Shown here piece by piece: positions 23,550-34,362 of a stretch of 64,000 nucleotides of DNA. The notes beneath the pieces are model-generated. The model was given only the letters and a program-made list of their open reading frames with translations, ran no database searches and had not been told where the DNA came from. Each line of letters starts with the position of its first letter. Position 1 is the first letter of the stretch. A program made the position numbers and the translations under genes. The DNA is from Solanum dulcamara (Eukaryota > Streptophyta > Magnoliopsida > Solanales > Solanaceae): the NCBI RefSeq assembly GCF_947179165.1, contig NC_077245.1, forward strand, positions 20,869,740-20,933,739, in the 5' to 3' direction.

Positions 23550-26050
23550 TTGTCGAAAGTTCACGTTTATATGTCAACACAATTAATTGACTTATTGTTG
23601 AGGAGAGATCATAAATTCATTGTATCGCGTAATCGAATAGATTAATAGAAGTTCACAGTTATATTAAACACAATGAATTGAACTATAATTGTTGAGAGAT
23701 CATGACTTGATTGTATTAAGTAATCGAAATGATTAATAGAAGTTCACAATTATATTCAACGAAATGAATTGACTTGTATTTGATGAGAGATCATGAATTC
23801 AATGTATTACATAATCGAATGTATTTTTGAAAGTTCGTATTTATATGTCAACATAATTAATTGACTTATAATTGATGAGAGATCATGACTTCATTGTATT
23901 GAGCAATCGAAACTATTAATAGAAGTTCACATTTATATGTCAACACAATTAATTGAGTTATAATTGATGAAAGATCATGACTTCATTATAATGAATAATT
24001 GAAACTATCATCAGAAGTTCATTTTATATGTCAACATAATTAATTGAAATATAATACATGAGAGATCATGACTTTATTGTATTGAGGAATCAAAATGATC
24101 ATCGAAAGTTCACGTTTATATGTCAACACAATTAATGGACTTATAATTCACTAGAGATCATGACTTCATTGTATTGAGCAATCGAAACGATCATTGTAAG
24201 TTCACATTTATATTTTTAATACAATTAATTGACTTATAATAGACGAGAGATCATTACTTCATTGTATTGAGAAATCGAAATGATTAGCGGAAATTCATGT
24301 TTATATGTCAACACAATTAATTGACTTATAATTGACGAGAGATCATGACTTCATTGTATTAATCAATCGAAACGATCATCTAAAGTTCACATTTATATTT
24401 TCAACACAATTCATTGACTTATAATAGACGAGAGATCATGACTTCATTATATTGAGCAATCGAAACAATCATCGAAAGTTCAGATTAATATTTTTAACAC
24501 AATTAATTAACTTATAATATATGAGAGACCATGAATTTATTATATTGAGAAATCAAAATGATCATTGGTAGTTCACGTTTATATTTTCAATACAATAATT
24601 GACTAATAATAGATGAGAGATTATTACTTCATTGTATTGAGCAATCGAAATGATCATCGGGAGATCACATTTTTATGTCAACACAATTAATTGACTTATA
24701 ATTGATGAGAGATCATGACTTCATTGTATTAAACAATTGAAACGATCATCGAAAGTTCACATTTATATTTTCAACACAATTAATTGACTTATAATAGACA
24801 AGATATCATGACTTCATTGTATTGAGCAATCGAAACAATCATCGGAAGTTCAGATTTATATTTTCAACACAATTAATTGACTTATAATATACGAGAGATC
24901 ATTGCTTCATTGTATTAAGCAATCGAAATAATCATCGGAAGTTTGCGTTTATATTTTCAACATAATTAATTGAGTTATAATTGATGAAAGATCATGACTT
25001 CATTGTATTGAGCAATCGAAATGATCATCGGAAGTTCACGTTTATATGTCAATACAATTAATTGACTTATAATTGATGAAAGATCATGATTTCATTATAT
25101 TGAGCAATCAAAATGATAATTGGAAGATCACGTTTATATGTCAACACAATTAATTATTTTAATTGATGAGAGATCATGACTTCATTGTATTGAGCAATCA
25201 TAACGACCATCGGAAGATCATGTTTATATGTCAACACAATTAATTGTCTTATAATTGACGAGAAATCATGACTTCACTATATTGAGCAATTGTAATGACC
25301 ATTGGAAGTTCACTTTTATATTTTCAACACAATTAATTGACTTATATTAGACGAGAGATCATGACTTCATTGTATTGAGCAATCAAAATAATCATCGAAA
25401 GTTCACATTTATATTTTCAACACAATTAATGACTTATAATATATGAGAGATCATGGCTTGATTGTATTGAACAATCGAAATGATCATCGGAAGTTCACAT
25501 TTATATGTCAACAATAATTAATTGACATATAATTGATGAGAGATCATGAATTCATTGTATTGAGTAATCGTAATGATCATTGAAAGTTCACGTTTATATA
25601 TCAACACAATTAATTGACTTATAATTGATGAGATATCGTGACTTTATTGTATTGAGCAATCGAAACGATTAACAAAAGTTCACAGTTATACTTAACACAA
25701 TTAATTGACTTATAATTGACAAGAGATCATGACTTTATTGTATTGTGTAATTGAAATTATTAATATAAGTTCACTGTTATATTCAACACAATGAATTAAA
25801 CTATTATTGAGGCGAGATAATGATTTCGTTGTATTGCGTAATCAAAATGATTAACATAAGGTCATAGTTAAATTCAACACAATGAATTGACTTATTATTG
25901 TGGAGAGATCATGAATTCATTTTAGTGCGTAATTGAAGATATTATGGAAAGTTCACGTTTATATCTTAACACAATTAATTGACTTATTGTTGATGAGAGA
26001 TCATGAACCCATTGTATAGTGTAATCGAAATGATCATCGGACGTTCACTT
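23550..26050. repeat. Satellite array, about 27 copies of a 92-bp unit
   Basis: The unit contains AAGTTCACGTTTATATGTC, AACACAATTAATTGACTTAT, AATTGATGAGAGATCATGAC and TTCATTGTATTGAGCAATCG. I located the word GAGAGATCAT or a close variant 27 times from 23604 to 25996, a mean spacing of 92 bp. Units at both ends are more divergent and share variants (GTTCACAGTTATAT, CAATGAATTGA) not found in the centre. No open reading frame is conserved through the units. Confidence 0.9.
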
Positions 26051-26781
26051 TCATATAACAATTGTCGCAACTTGTGTTCATATGTTGCCACATATATAAA
26101 ACAAGTTGCAACAAATGCACCAAATATCCCCCCCTCAAGCATTAAGAATGTATCCGACCGATGCAAATGATGATAACTTTTGTCAATCAATTATAAATTT
26201 GTGTCAGTGCAATAAATATGTTTTCATTGCCGTCACATCACTATAATGTATGGAATCAATCCATATCATTTTCTTTATTTCTTATACGTTCCAAATTATG
26301 ATAGAAATGTTTTCTAATTTAACTCACAAGTTAGAAAATACATGTGCGATGCTGCTAATCAATATAATATTAAACCTTCAAATATAGTATTCTAAGACTA
26401 TCTGAGATATTGCAATTATAAAATTGTTTGTAACCAAATTAGTTTAACAATAATAATTTTCATCAACTTGATCGATCAATTCATTTGGAACAATATAATG
26501 TCATCATGTTTGAATACTTATAAACACATATATTCTCAAAAAAAAATTATTATACAAATCACTTACGAACATCCACTAACATTGATTAGTCATATACACA
26601 TCAGTAGTAATATCAAAGGTAAATTAACTATTACAAAGAAATTATTTTTGTATATTGAAATTCATAATTACTAATATTATTATTTTGGAAAAATATAGAA
26701 AGTGATATTTTATTAGAACAAAGGCCCAAATGTTGCACAATTCAACATGTACGTCCTCATGTACGCAAGAAGCGAGGCTGG
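26051..26781. other. AT-rich DNA with a dispersed repeat shared with 37770-37930
   Basis: From 26070 to 26240 the words ACAAGTTGCAACAAATG, GATGCAAATGATGATAAC, GTGCAATAAATATG and CGTCACATC occur in the same order as in 37785-37930. The rest is AT-rich with no gene. Element 2 inserted at 26781. Confidence 0.5.
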
Positions 26782-27194
26782 TGTAACACCCCTCAAAATT
26801 TTTCCCTAAGATTCGGACCTTTCTTGTATTGGGTAGGGTCGAACTCGAGTATTGTGAAGTATATGCATGAGTTAAGATGAGTCCCCAAGAAATTGAAGAG
26901 TGTTGGAGGTGATGTGGGGTCACAGAGGACACCTAGGACCAAGCTAAGTCCAAAAGGATTCGTCGTGGCTAAGTTTTAGGATGAGTTCGTATAAGGGGTC
27001 GACTTATAATGACCCTATATTTTGAAAGACGACAATCTGGGTGGCCCACGGCCTATTAAATTAAAGGTCGTCGAGTCTTCTTTCTAATGCAACCAAGAAG
27101 GTAATTTTTGGAGTTCGGAGTCGAAAGATATGACGATACTAAGACGAACTAGCATGGCAGGGATTTCAGGCCTAGGTTGCAATTGCTGGAAAAC

Positions 27195-27490
27195 TGGGCT
27201 TAGCGCCACAGTGGCGCAACGCGCCACTATCGCGCCAGGAACACGCCTCAATAGTTTGCCCCTTGGCGCGGCGCGCCACTACGAGGTATGCAGGGTTTTC
27301 AAGCCAATTTCTAGAACCCAGAAAATATGGCCTTGGCGCTGTAAGGGCGCGACGCGCCACTATCGCGCCAAGAATGTGCCTCAGTAGTTTAGTCCTTGGC
27401 GCGGCGTGCCACTAATTGATGTGCAGGTTTTTAGGCAAAATTGGCCTGGCGCTACAATGGCGCGACGCGCCACTATCGCACCAGGAGCGT
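27195..27490. repeat. GC-rich palindromic minisatellite in U3 of element 2
   Basis: About 2.4 copies of a unit of roughly 120-135 bp, each with GGCGCGACGCGCCACTATCG or a variant, CGCGCCA, and CAGTAGTTTGGCCC followed by GGCGCGGCGCGCCACTA. The block is strikingly GC- and CpG-rich inside an AT-rich LTR, and ends about 60 bp before the TATA box. Equivalent blocks occur at 34710-34995, 47970-48262, 55500-55790 and 61583-61867. Confidence 0.8.
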
Positions 27491-27546
27491 ATTAGCCTAT
27501 TTTTTCAGAACATTTGAGGAGGGGCAATTTGGGAATTGTCCTAAAT

Positions 27547-27553
27547 TATATAT
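27547..27553 (+). promoter_or_regulatory. TATA box of element 2 5' LTR
   Basis: TATATAT lies about 30 bp before TTTTTTTCAGCCCCACTCTC, which starts a C/T-rich leader typical of plant 5' untranslated regions. The same arrangement is kept in all LTRs of this family (35058, 48320, 55849, 61928). Transcription start near 27580 is inferred. Confidence 0.65.
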
Positions 27554-27744
27554 GTATCATCCTTGAGCAATTTGGGAACATTTTTTTCAGCCCCACTCTC
27601 TCTCTAGAAAAGCCCTAGAAAACTCTCTCTTCTTTATCTTCTTCTTTTTCTCCTTTTTCAACAAAGATTTGTCCCAAGAGCTTCAAGACTTCAAGTTCCC
27701 ATTGAAGACCCAACAACAAGGTTTCTTCAAGAATCTATTCTAAG

Positions 27745-28860
27745 GTATGTAAGGCTACTCAAAACTTGGGTTGAGTCCACCCATGTGCCCTACTCTTGCT
27801 TTGAGGTTAGGTGTCCATGAAAATGGAGTTTCTTGGTATGGTTCATGTTTGAATGAGTTTTGTCCCCTATTAATTTGATTCTGTATGTGTTGATGTTGCT
27901 GAGCTAAGAAGTTCCTAAAATCTTCATGTTAGTATGAGTTAATGGAGGTGACTTGTTAGTATGCTTTGTTGATCCCTTTAACTATGTGATTATGTTGAAT
28001 AAGTCAATTTTCCTTAAATGTGTTATTTTACTCGAATTGTTGGTTTAAAACCTTAGAGTTGTGACGTGTCCTAAGGAGGTGTTAAATGAGGAGAGGATTG
28101 GTTTGTTATGTTTGTGGGATATTGTAAATGCTTATTAAATTAGGCTTGATTGAGTTGATTGGAGGATAGAATTGACGAGTGGACGAGGTCCTAAATAAGA
28201 CTTGCCATTATGACTTGATTGAGTTAAGATGAGAATAGAGTTGATGAGTTGGCAAGGTCCTAAATGAAACTAGCCGTGAGGGCTTGTTTGAGATGATTGG
28301 GTGGAGTCTTATGAGCATAGAGTCATGGGAAGAGTATCGAGCACCGAGGCGGGCGAGAATATAGTCCGTACTCAAACCCCAAAAACTACGCCGCCAACGT
28401 AGGTAGGGATGGAACCGTTAAAGTCGGATGCTTTCCATGGGATCGAACCGTTAAAGTCGGATATTTCCCATTTATTTGTCCTAAAATGATAGGACTTGAC
28501 TAATAGATGTAATCCATGATTAGGGAGGCATTCATGCCCTGGCAAGGTATGGACGGACGTGGCAACAACGTCTAATTATTGTACTATCACTGGCTCATAA
28601 GTGATTATTGTCAGATAAGAGAAACTCTCATTTAGGTCTTGATAGTACTCCGAGTCAGTTGAGTTGAGTGGCATGAGATTTGTTCCGGTCTAAAACACTT
28701 CTTGTTAGACTTAGGACCCTTGAGTGAGCTGTTACTTAATCATGAGTTGAGATTTGCGAGCTAGATAACCTTTATCTGATGATTGTTTTATTCGACCATT
28801 TTACATACTCGTACATTCCATGTACTGACGCCATTTGGCCTGCATCATTTTATGATGCAG
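27745..28860 (+). other. Possible leader intron inside the 5' LTR of element 2
   Basis: Donor TCTAAG/GTATGTAAG at 27744/27745 and acceptor TTTTATGATGCAG/CGACAGG at 28860/28861. Length is 1116 bp. Paired donor and acceptor words occupy the same places in the LTR of element 3 (48510-49566) and in two other LTR families (4819-3775 minus; 41308-42817 plus). Splicing is inferred, not shown. Confidence 0.45.
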
Positions 28861-29296
28861 CGACAGGTACTAGAGATCATCAACCGGTGCTCCGTTGAAG
28901 ATCCACATACACTTCCAGCCAGTTGGTGAGTCCTCCTAGTTTCTGGAGGATATTGAGATTTCTTGTATAGTTTTGTTGTTATTTCCTTTATTTTGGATTA
29001 TTGGTAGCCATGGGCTTGTCATTGGCACCTTCTAGACTTTGATAGAGGCTTTATAGACTAAAGTGTGGGAAGGTTGGACTGCTATTTTTGAGAAGTCTTA
29101 TTATATTTGTATCGATGAGTTGATGGTGATTGGCCCTCGGCCCTTATATTATGAATAGTATGTCTATGATTGAGTCTTCCTCTGAGTGAATATGAATGAA
29201 TGATAGTGTGAATGAATCAGGTGGTTCGCTTAAAGGCCATAAATGGCTTTCGAGTGCCGGTCGCACCTAGGGTACCCTCTCAGGGCGTGACAAACA

Positions 29297-29309
29297 TGGT
29301 ATCAGAGCC
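29297..29309 (+). other. Primer-binding site of element 2 (tRNA-iMet)
   Basis: TGGTATCAGAGCC four bases after the LTR end matches the 3' end of initiator methionine tRNA. Confidence 0.95.
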
Positions 29310-29509
29310 CAGAGTTCAAGAGTCCTAGGGAGTCTATGAAGCCGTGTCTAGTAGAGTCTTGCTTATTGGTGTATTATGCACCACACTTATAATCAGGAGG
29401 TTATAAGACATTAGGAATTGTTTCACTTCTTTCATACTCTGGAATTCATGCGATAGAGTTAAACTCTATAAAACTCTTTTCTAATTCGTGCATTTGTACA
29501 TTATAGATA

Positions 29510-32500
29510 ATGCCTCCTAAACATACGACTAGCCAGAGAAATGTTGATAACACCGAGATGCCCCAATCAGAGGTATACCCAGCAAGGGCTAGAGGCCGAT
29601 CTGTGAGATATGCGGAGGCACCCCAAGTGCCTACTACTCCACCTGCACCCACATCAGAGGCAGAATTTCGAGGGGCAATTGCAATGCTCACTCAATTAGT
29701 GGCTGCCCAAAATGGTAATCAGAGTTCGCCCACTCTTAGCTCTATTTCCCAAGAACCATCTGCTGCCACTAGAATTAGAGACTTCCTAAGAATGAATCCA
29801 CCGGCATTCACGGGTTCTAAGGTTAATGAAGAGCCCCAAAATTTTATCGATGAGATGTGGAAAATTTTGAAAGATATGCATGCTACATAAATTGAGGGGG
29901 TTGAGTTGGTGTCTTATCAACTCAAGGATGTGGCAAATATTTGGTATAACCAATGGGAACAAGGTAGAGGTGAGGATGCTGAACCTGCTATGTGGGATGA
30001 ATTTGAAGGAGCTTTTCTTGACCACTTCTTTCCCCGAGAATTGAGGGAAGCGAAGGTGGAGGAGTTTGTAAATATGAAATAAGAAGGCATGACTGTTAAG
30101 GAGTATGGCCTGAAGTTCATCCAGCTGTCCAGGTATGCTCCAGAAATGATTCCAGATATGAGGTCAAAGATGAGGAAGTTCATCTCCGGGTTAGGGAGGC
30201 ATGTAAAGAAAGAATGCAAAGCAGCATTGTTGATCTCGGACATGGATATTTCCAGATTAATGATGTATGCTCAACAAGTGGAGGATGAGAAGAGAAAAAA
30301 CAGAGAGGATCATATGAGCAAGAAGGAAAGATCAGCGGGCCATGAGGATGAATAGAGGCAAAACAAGGGCAACAGGTCCTTCTTCCAGAAGAGGCCTCCC
30401 AACTATGCCTTATCCACAGCAAGTGCCCCTATGCCGCAAAATAGGTATGATCGGTAGGGACAGAGTCGCCAGAGTTTCAGACCCCAGGGCTCTCAATCCT
30501 AGACTAATGTGAGTCAAGGTTTGAGAGGAAAACCACCATACGGCAAGTGCGGTAGGCTCCACTTGGGGGAGTGCAGAGCGGAAAGGGTTGGTTGTTATAA
30601 ATGCGGCCAAATGAATCATTTTCAGAGGGAGTGTCCAACAGGGGGAAACAGAGCCCAGCATTCTACCACCGCACTACTAGCTAGGGGTGATAAGAGGGGC
30701 ACTACTTCAAGCACGAGGGGAGGTACAAACCATTTATATGCCATGGGTAGTCGCCAAGATGGAGAGAACTCTCCAAACGTCGTGACGGGTATGATTCGAG
30801 TCTCTTTTATTGATTGCTATATTTTGATGGATTCGAGTGACACCTTATCTTTTGTGACTCCTTACGTGGCTAGTAAATTCAATAAAATTCTCGAATGTCT
30901 TCTTGAGCCTTTTAGTGTAGCTACTCCTGTCGGTGATTCTGTCTTAGCTGAGAGAGTCTATAGGGATTGCACTGTGTCAATTCTTTGCAGGGATACCTTA
31001 GCGGACTTGGTTGAGTTGGACATGGTTGACTTTGATGTAATCCTCGACATGGACTGGCTTTATGTCTGTTATGCCTCTATTGATTGTAGGACTCAGATTG
31101 CCACGTTCAAATTCCCGAATGAGGCTGTCATAGAGTGGAAGGGTAGTCCTGTTGTGCCTAAGGGTAAGTTTATTTCCTACCTTAGGGCCAGGAAGCTAAT
31201 CTCAAAGGGGTGCATTTATCACCTTGTCCGAGTGAAAGATGACATTATTGAGTCTCCATCCCTTGAGTCGGTTCCGATTGTCAACGAGTTTCCGGATGTC
31301 TTTCCTGAAGATCTGCCTGGAGTCCCTCCTGATAGGGAGATCGACTTTGGGATTGATGTTCTTCCTGATACCCAGCCTATCTCAATCCCTCCATATAGAA
31401 TGGCTCCAGCCGAGTTGAAGGAGTTGAAAAATAGTTGAAAGACTTGTTAGATAAGGGATTCATTAGGCCGAGTGTCTCACCATGGGGTGCTCCGGTCCTA
31501 TTTGTGTGGAAGAAAGATAGGTCCTTTAGAATGTGTATTAACTACAGGCAGTTGAACAAGGTCACCATAAAGAACAAATACCCTCTCCCCAGAATAGACC
31601 ACTTATTTGATAAACTTCAGGGTGCCACTTGCTTCTCAAAGATAGACCTGAGATCCGGCTACCATCAGTTGAAAGTGAGGGAAGGTGACATTCCAAAGAC
31701 CACTTTTTGGACTCGCTATGGCCACTTTGAGTTCTTAGTGATGTCCTTTGAGTTGACTAATGCCCCCACAACTTTTATGGATCTCATGAACTGAGTATTT
31801 AAACCATATCTTGATATGTTTGTGATTTTATTCATAGATGATATCTTGGTCTACTCCAAGAATGAGGAGGAGCACGCCCATCATCTTAGAGTCGTCTTGC
31901 AAACTTTGAAGGACCAGGTATTGTATGCAAAGTTTTCCAAATATGAATTTTGGCTTGCATCAGTGGCCTTCCTAGGCCACATTGTATCTGGAGACGGTAT
32001 TCAAGTCGACGCTCAAAATATTAAAGCGGTGAAGAATTGGCCCAGACCCACATCCCCGACGGAGATAAAAAGCTTCTTGGGTTTGGCCAGCTATTATCGA
32101 AGGTTTGTAGATGGATTCTCACCCATATCATCACCATTGACTAAGCTGACCCAAAAGAAGGCTAAGTTCCAATGGTTCGATGCTTGTGAGGAGAGTTTCC
32201 AAAAATTGAAGACCAAGCTAACCACTGCTCCTGTCCTGACTTTGCCCAATGGAACAGAGGGCTTTGTGATCTATTATGATTCATCTAGAATTAGGTTGGG
32301 CTGTGTGTTGATGCAGAGGGGGAAGGTGATAGCCTACGCTTCAAGACAACTTAAGGTTCATGAGACGAACTACCCAACTTATGACCTTGAGCTGGTAGCT
32401 GTGGTGTTTACGCTTAAAATTTGGCGCCACTACTTGTATGGAGTACATGTTGATGTGTTCACCGATCACAAGAGTTTACAAGACATCTTTAGCCAGAAGA

Positions 32501-34251
32501 AACTTAACCTGAGGCAACAAACATGGCTCGAGCTACTCAAGGACTACGACATGAGCATCCTTTACCATCCAGGTAAAGCTAATGTTATTGCTGATGCTCT
32601 TAGCAGGTTGTCTATTGGTAGCACTGCCCATGTGAAGGAGGGAAGGAGGGAATTGGTGAAGGAAGTACATAGATTAGCCCGATTTAGAGTTCATCTGGAA
32701 GAGAACAATGAAGGCGGAGTTACCGTCCAGGATGGGTCTACATCCTCACTTGTGGCAGAGGTAAAGGAGAAACAAGACCAAGACCCCGTCCTTCTTCAAT
32801 TGAAGAGAGTTGTTCACAAATAAGAGGTAATGGTTTTTACCAAAGGGGGAGATGGTATATTGAGGTACCAAAATAGATTGTGTGTACCTGATGTCGATGA
32901 TGTTCGAGAAAGGATTATGGCCGAAGCGCATAGTTCTAGATACTCTTCTCATCCGGGCTCTACAAAAATGTACCATGACTTAAGGGAAATCTATTGGTGG
33001 AGTGGGATAAAGAGAGATATTGCAGAATTTGTTTCCAAGTGCCCGAATTGTCAACGGGTGAAGGTTGAGCATCAAAGGCCATGTGGTTTAGCTCAAAATA
33101 TAGAAATTCTAGAATAGAAGTGGGAGATGATCAACATGGACTTTATCACAGGCCTGTCGAAGTCCCGAAAGCAACATGATTCGATTTGGATGATTGTGGA
33201 TAGAATGACGAAATCAGCTCACTTCTTGGCAGTTAAGACTACTGACACCGCAGAGGATTATGCAAAATTATATATACAGGAGATTGTCAGATTGCATGGG
33301 GTCCCCCTGTCTATCATCTCAGACAGAGGAGCTCAATTTACTTCCCAATTTTGGAAATCCTTTGAGAAAGGACTAGGTTCAAAGGTGAACCTTAGTACGG
33401 CCTTTCATCCCCAGACGGATGGCCAAGCGGAACTCACCATTCAGACGTTGGAGGATATGTTGAGGGCATGTGTGCTTGACTTCAAAGGAAATTGGGATGA
33501 TCACTTATCCCTCATAGAGTTTGCATATAATAATAGCTATCATGCGAGCATTCAAATGACTCTTTATGAAGCTTTGTATAGGAGGAGGTGTAGATCACCC
33601 ATTGGGTGGTTCGAAGTTGGTAAAGTTTAGTTAATTGGGCCCGATTTTTTTCATCAAGCCATGGAGAAGGTGAGAGTCATTCAAGACAGGCTAAAGATAG
33701 CCCAAAGCCGCGAAAAATCTTACACCGATGTTAGGAGGAGAGACTTAGAGTTTGAGGTGGGTGATTGGGTGTATTTGAAAGTGTCACCCATGAAGGGTGT
33801 CATAAGGTTTAGAAGGAAAGGGAAGCTCAGCCCTCGATATATTGGTCCTTACCAGGTTTCGAGATGGATTGGGAGTATTGCCTATGAGTTAGAGTTACCC
33901 TCAGAGCTAGCCTCTATTCATCCAGTATTCCATGTTTCAATGTTGAAAAAGTACTTAGGAAATCCCTCGTTTGTAGTCCCCATTGATAGTATTGGAGTTA
34001 AGGATAACTTATCCTATGAAGAGGTTTTAGTCCAAATTCTTGATCGCCAAATCCGCAAATTGAGGAACAAAGAGATCGCCTTAGTTAAAGTCCTGTGGAG
34101 AAATCAGTTTGTTGAGGAAGCCATGTGGGAAGCGGAGGAAGATATGAAATCTAAATATCCACATCTATTCATGCCTACCGATGAGAATGTTGAAGGTAAT
34201 GTCCATTTCCTTGACTTGAATTCGTTTGTGCATTTTAAGCTTGATTGGTAA
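29510..34251 (+). pseudogene. Gag-Pol polyprotein pseudogene of element 2
   Basis: Start MPPKHTTSQRNVD at 29510. Gag capsid 29780-30350; zinc knuckle [14 protein letters not shown] near 30592-30635; protease near 30815-31090 with [10 protein letters not shown] where the active Asp-Ser/Thr-Gly has lost Gly; RT 31400-32000 with FIDDILVYS at 31837; RNase H 32270-32640 with Asp in YYDSS, Glu in TYDLELVAV, Asp in TDHKSL; integrase zinc finger and core 32930-33500 with IVDRMTKS, ISDRGAQF and GQAE; chromodomain 34030-34165. Stops are at 29888, 30080, 30353, 30455, 30500, 31792, 32821, 33115 and 33628, and one base is missing near 31425. Most stops are explained by C-to-T or G-to-A change when compared with element 3. 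Confidence 0.93.
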
Positions 34252-34347
34252 TTTGTTTGAGAATTTGATTGACTGAATAACTGAATTCTGTTTTTGATTT
34301 GTACCCGAATCTATCCTTAGTTTCTCGTCATTCGAGGATGAATGATC

Positions 34348-34362
34348 CCAAGGAGGAGATAA
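34348..34362 (+). other. Polypurine tract of element 2
   Basis: CCAAGGAGGAGATAA directly precedes the 3' LTR, the usual plus-strand primer position. Confidence 0.85.

Larger units (their letters stand above)
26782..29292 (+). repeat. 5' LTR of element 2
   Basis: 2511 bp, TGTAACACCC to GGGCGTGACA. In order it holds a GC-rich palindromic minisatellite (27195-27490), a TATA box (27547-27553), a C/T-rich leader (27590-27660), a splice-donor-like AAG/GTATGT (27745), a palindrome GTACATTCCATGTAC (28811-28825) and an acceptor-like GATGCAG (to 28860). Confidence 0.95.

Noticed and set aside
23550..26050. Regular 92-bp repeats as a CRISPR array
   Set aside because: The whole unit repeats, with no unique spacers and no cas genes, in plant DNA; it is a satellite.
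27130..27387. Open frames on both strands in the GC-rich LTR block
   Set aside because: Open only because GC-rich repeats lack stops; frames are not conserved between LTR copies.
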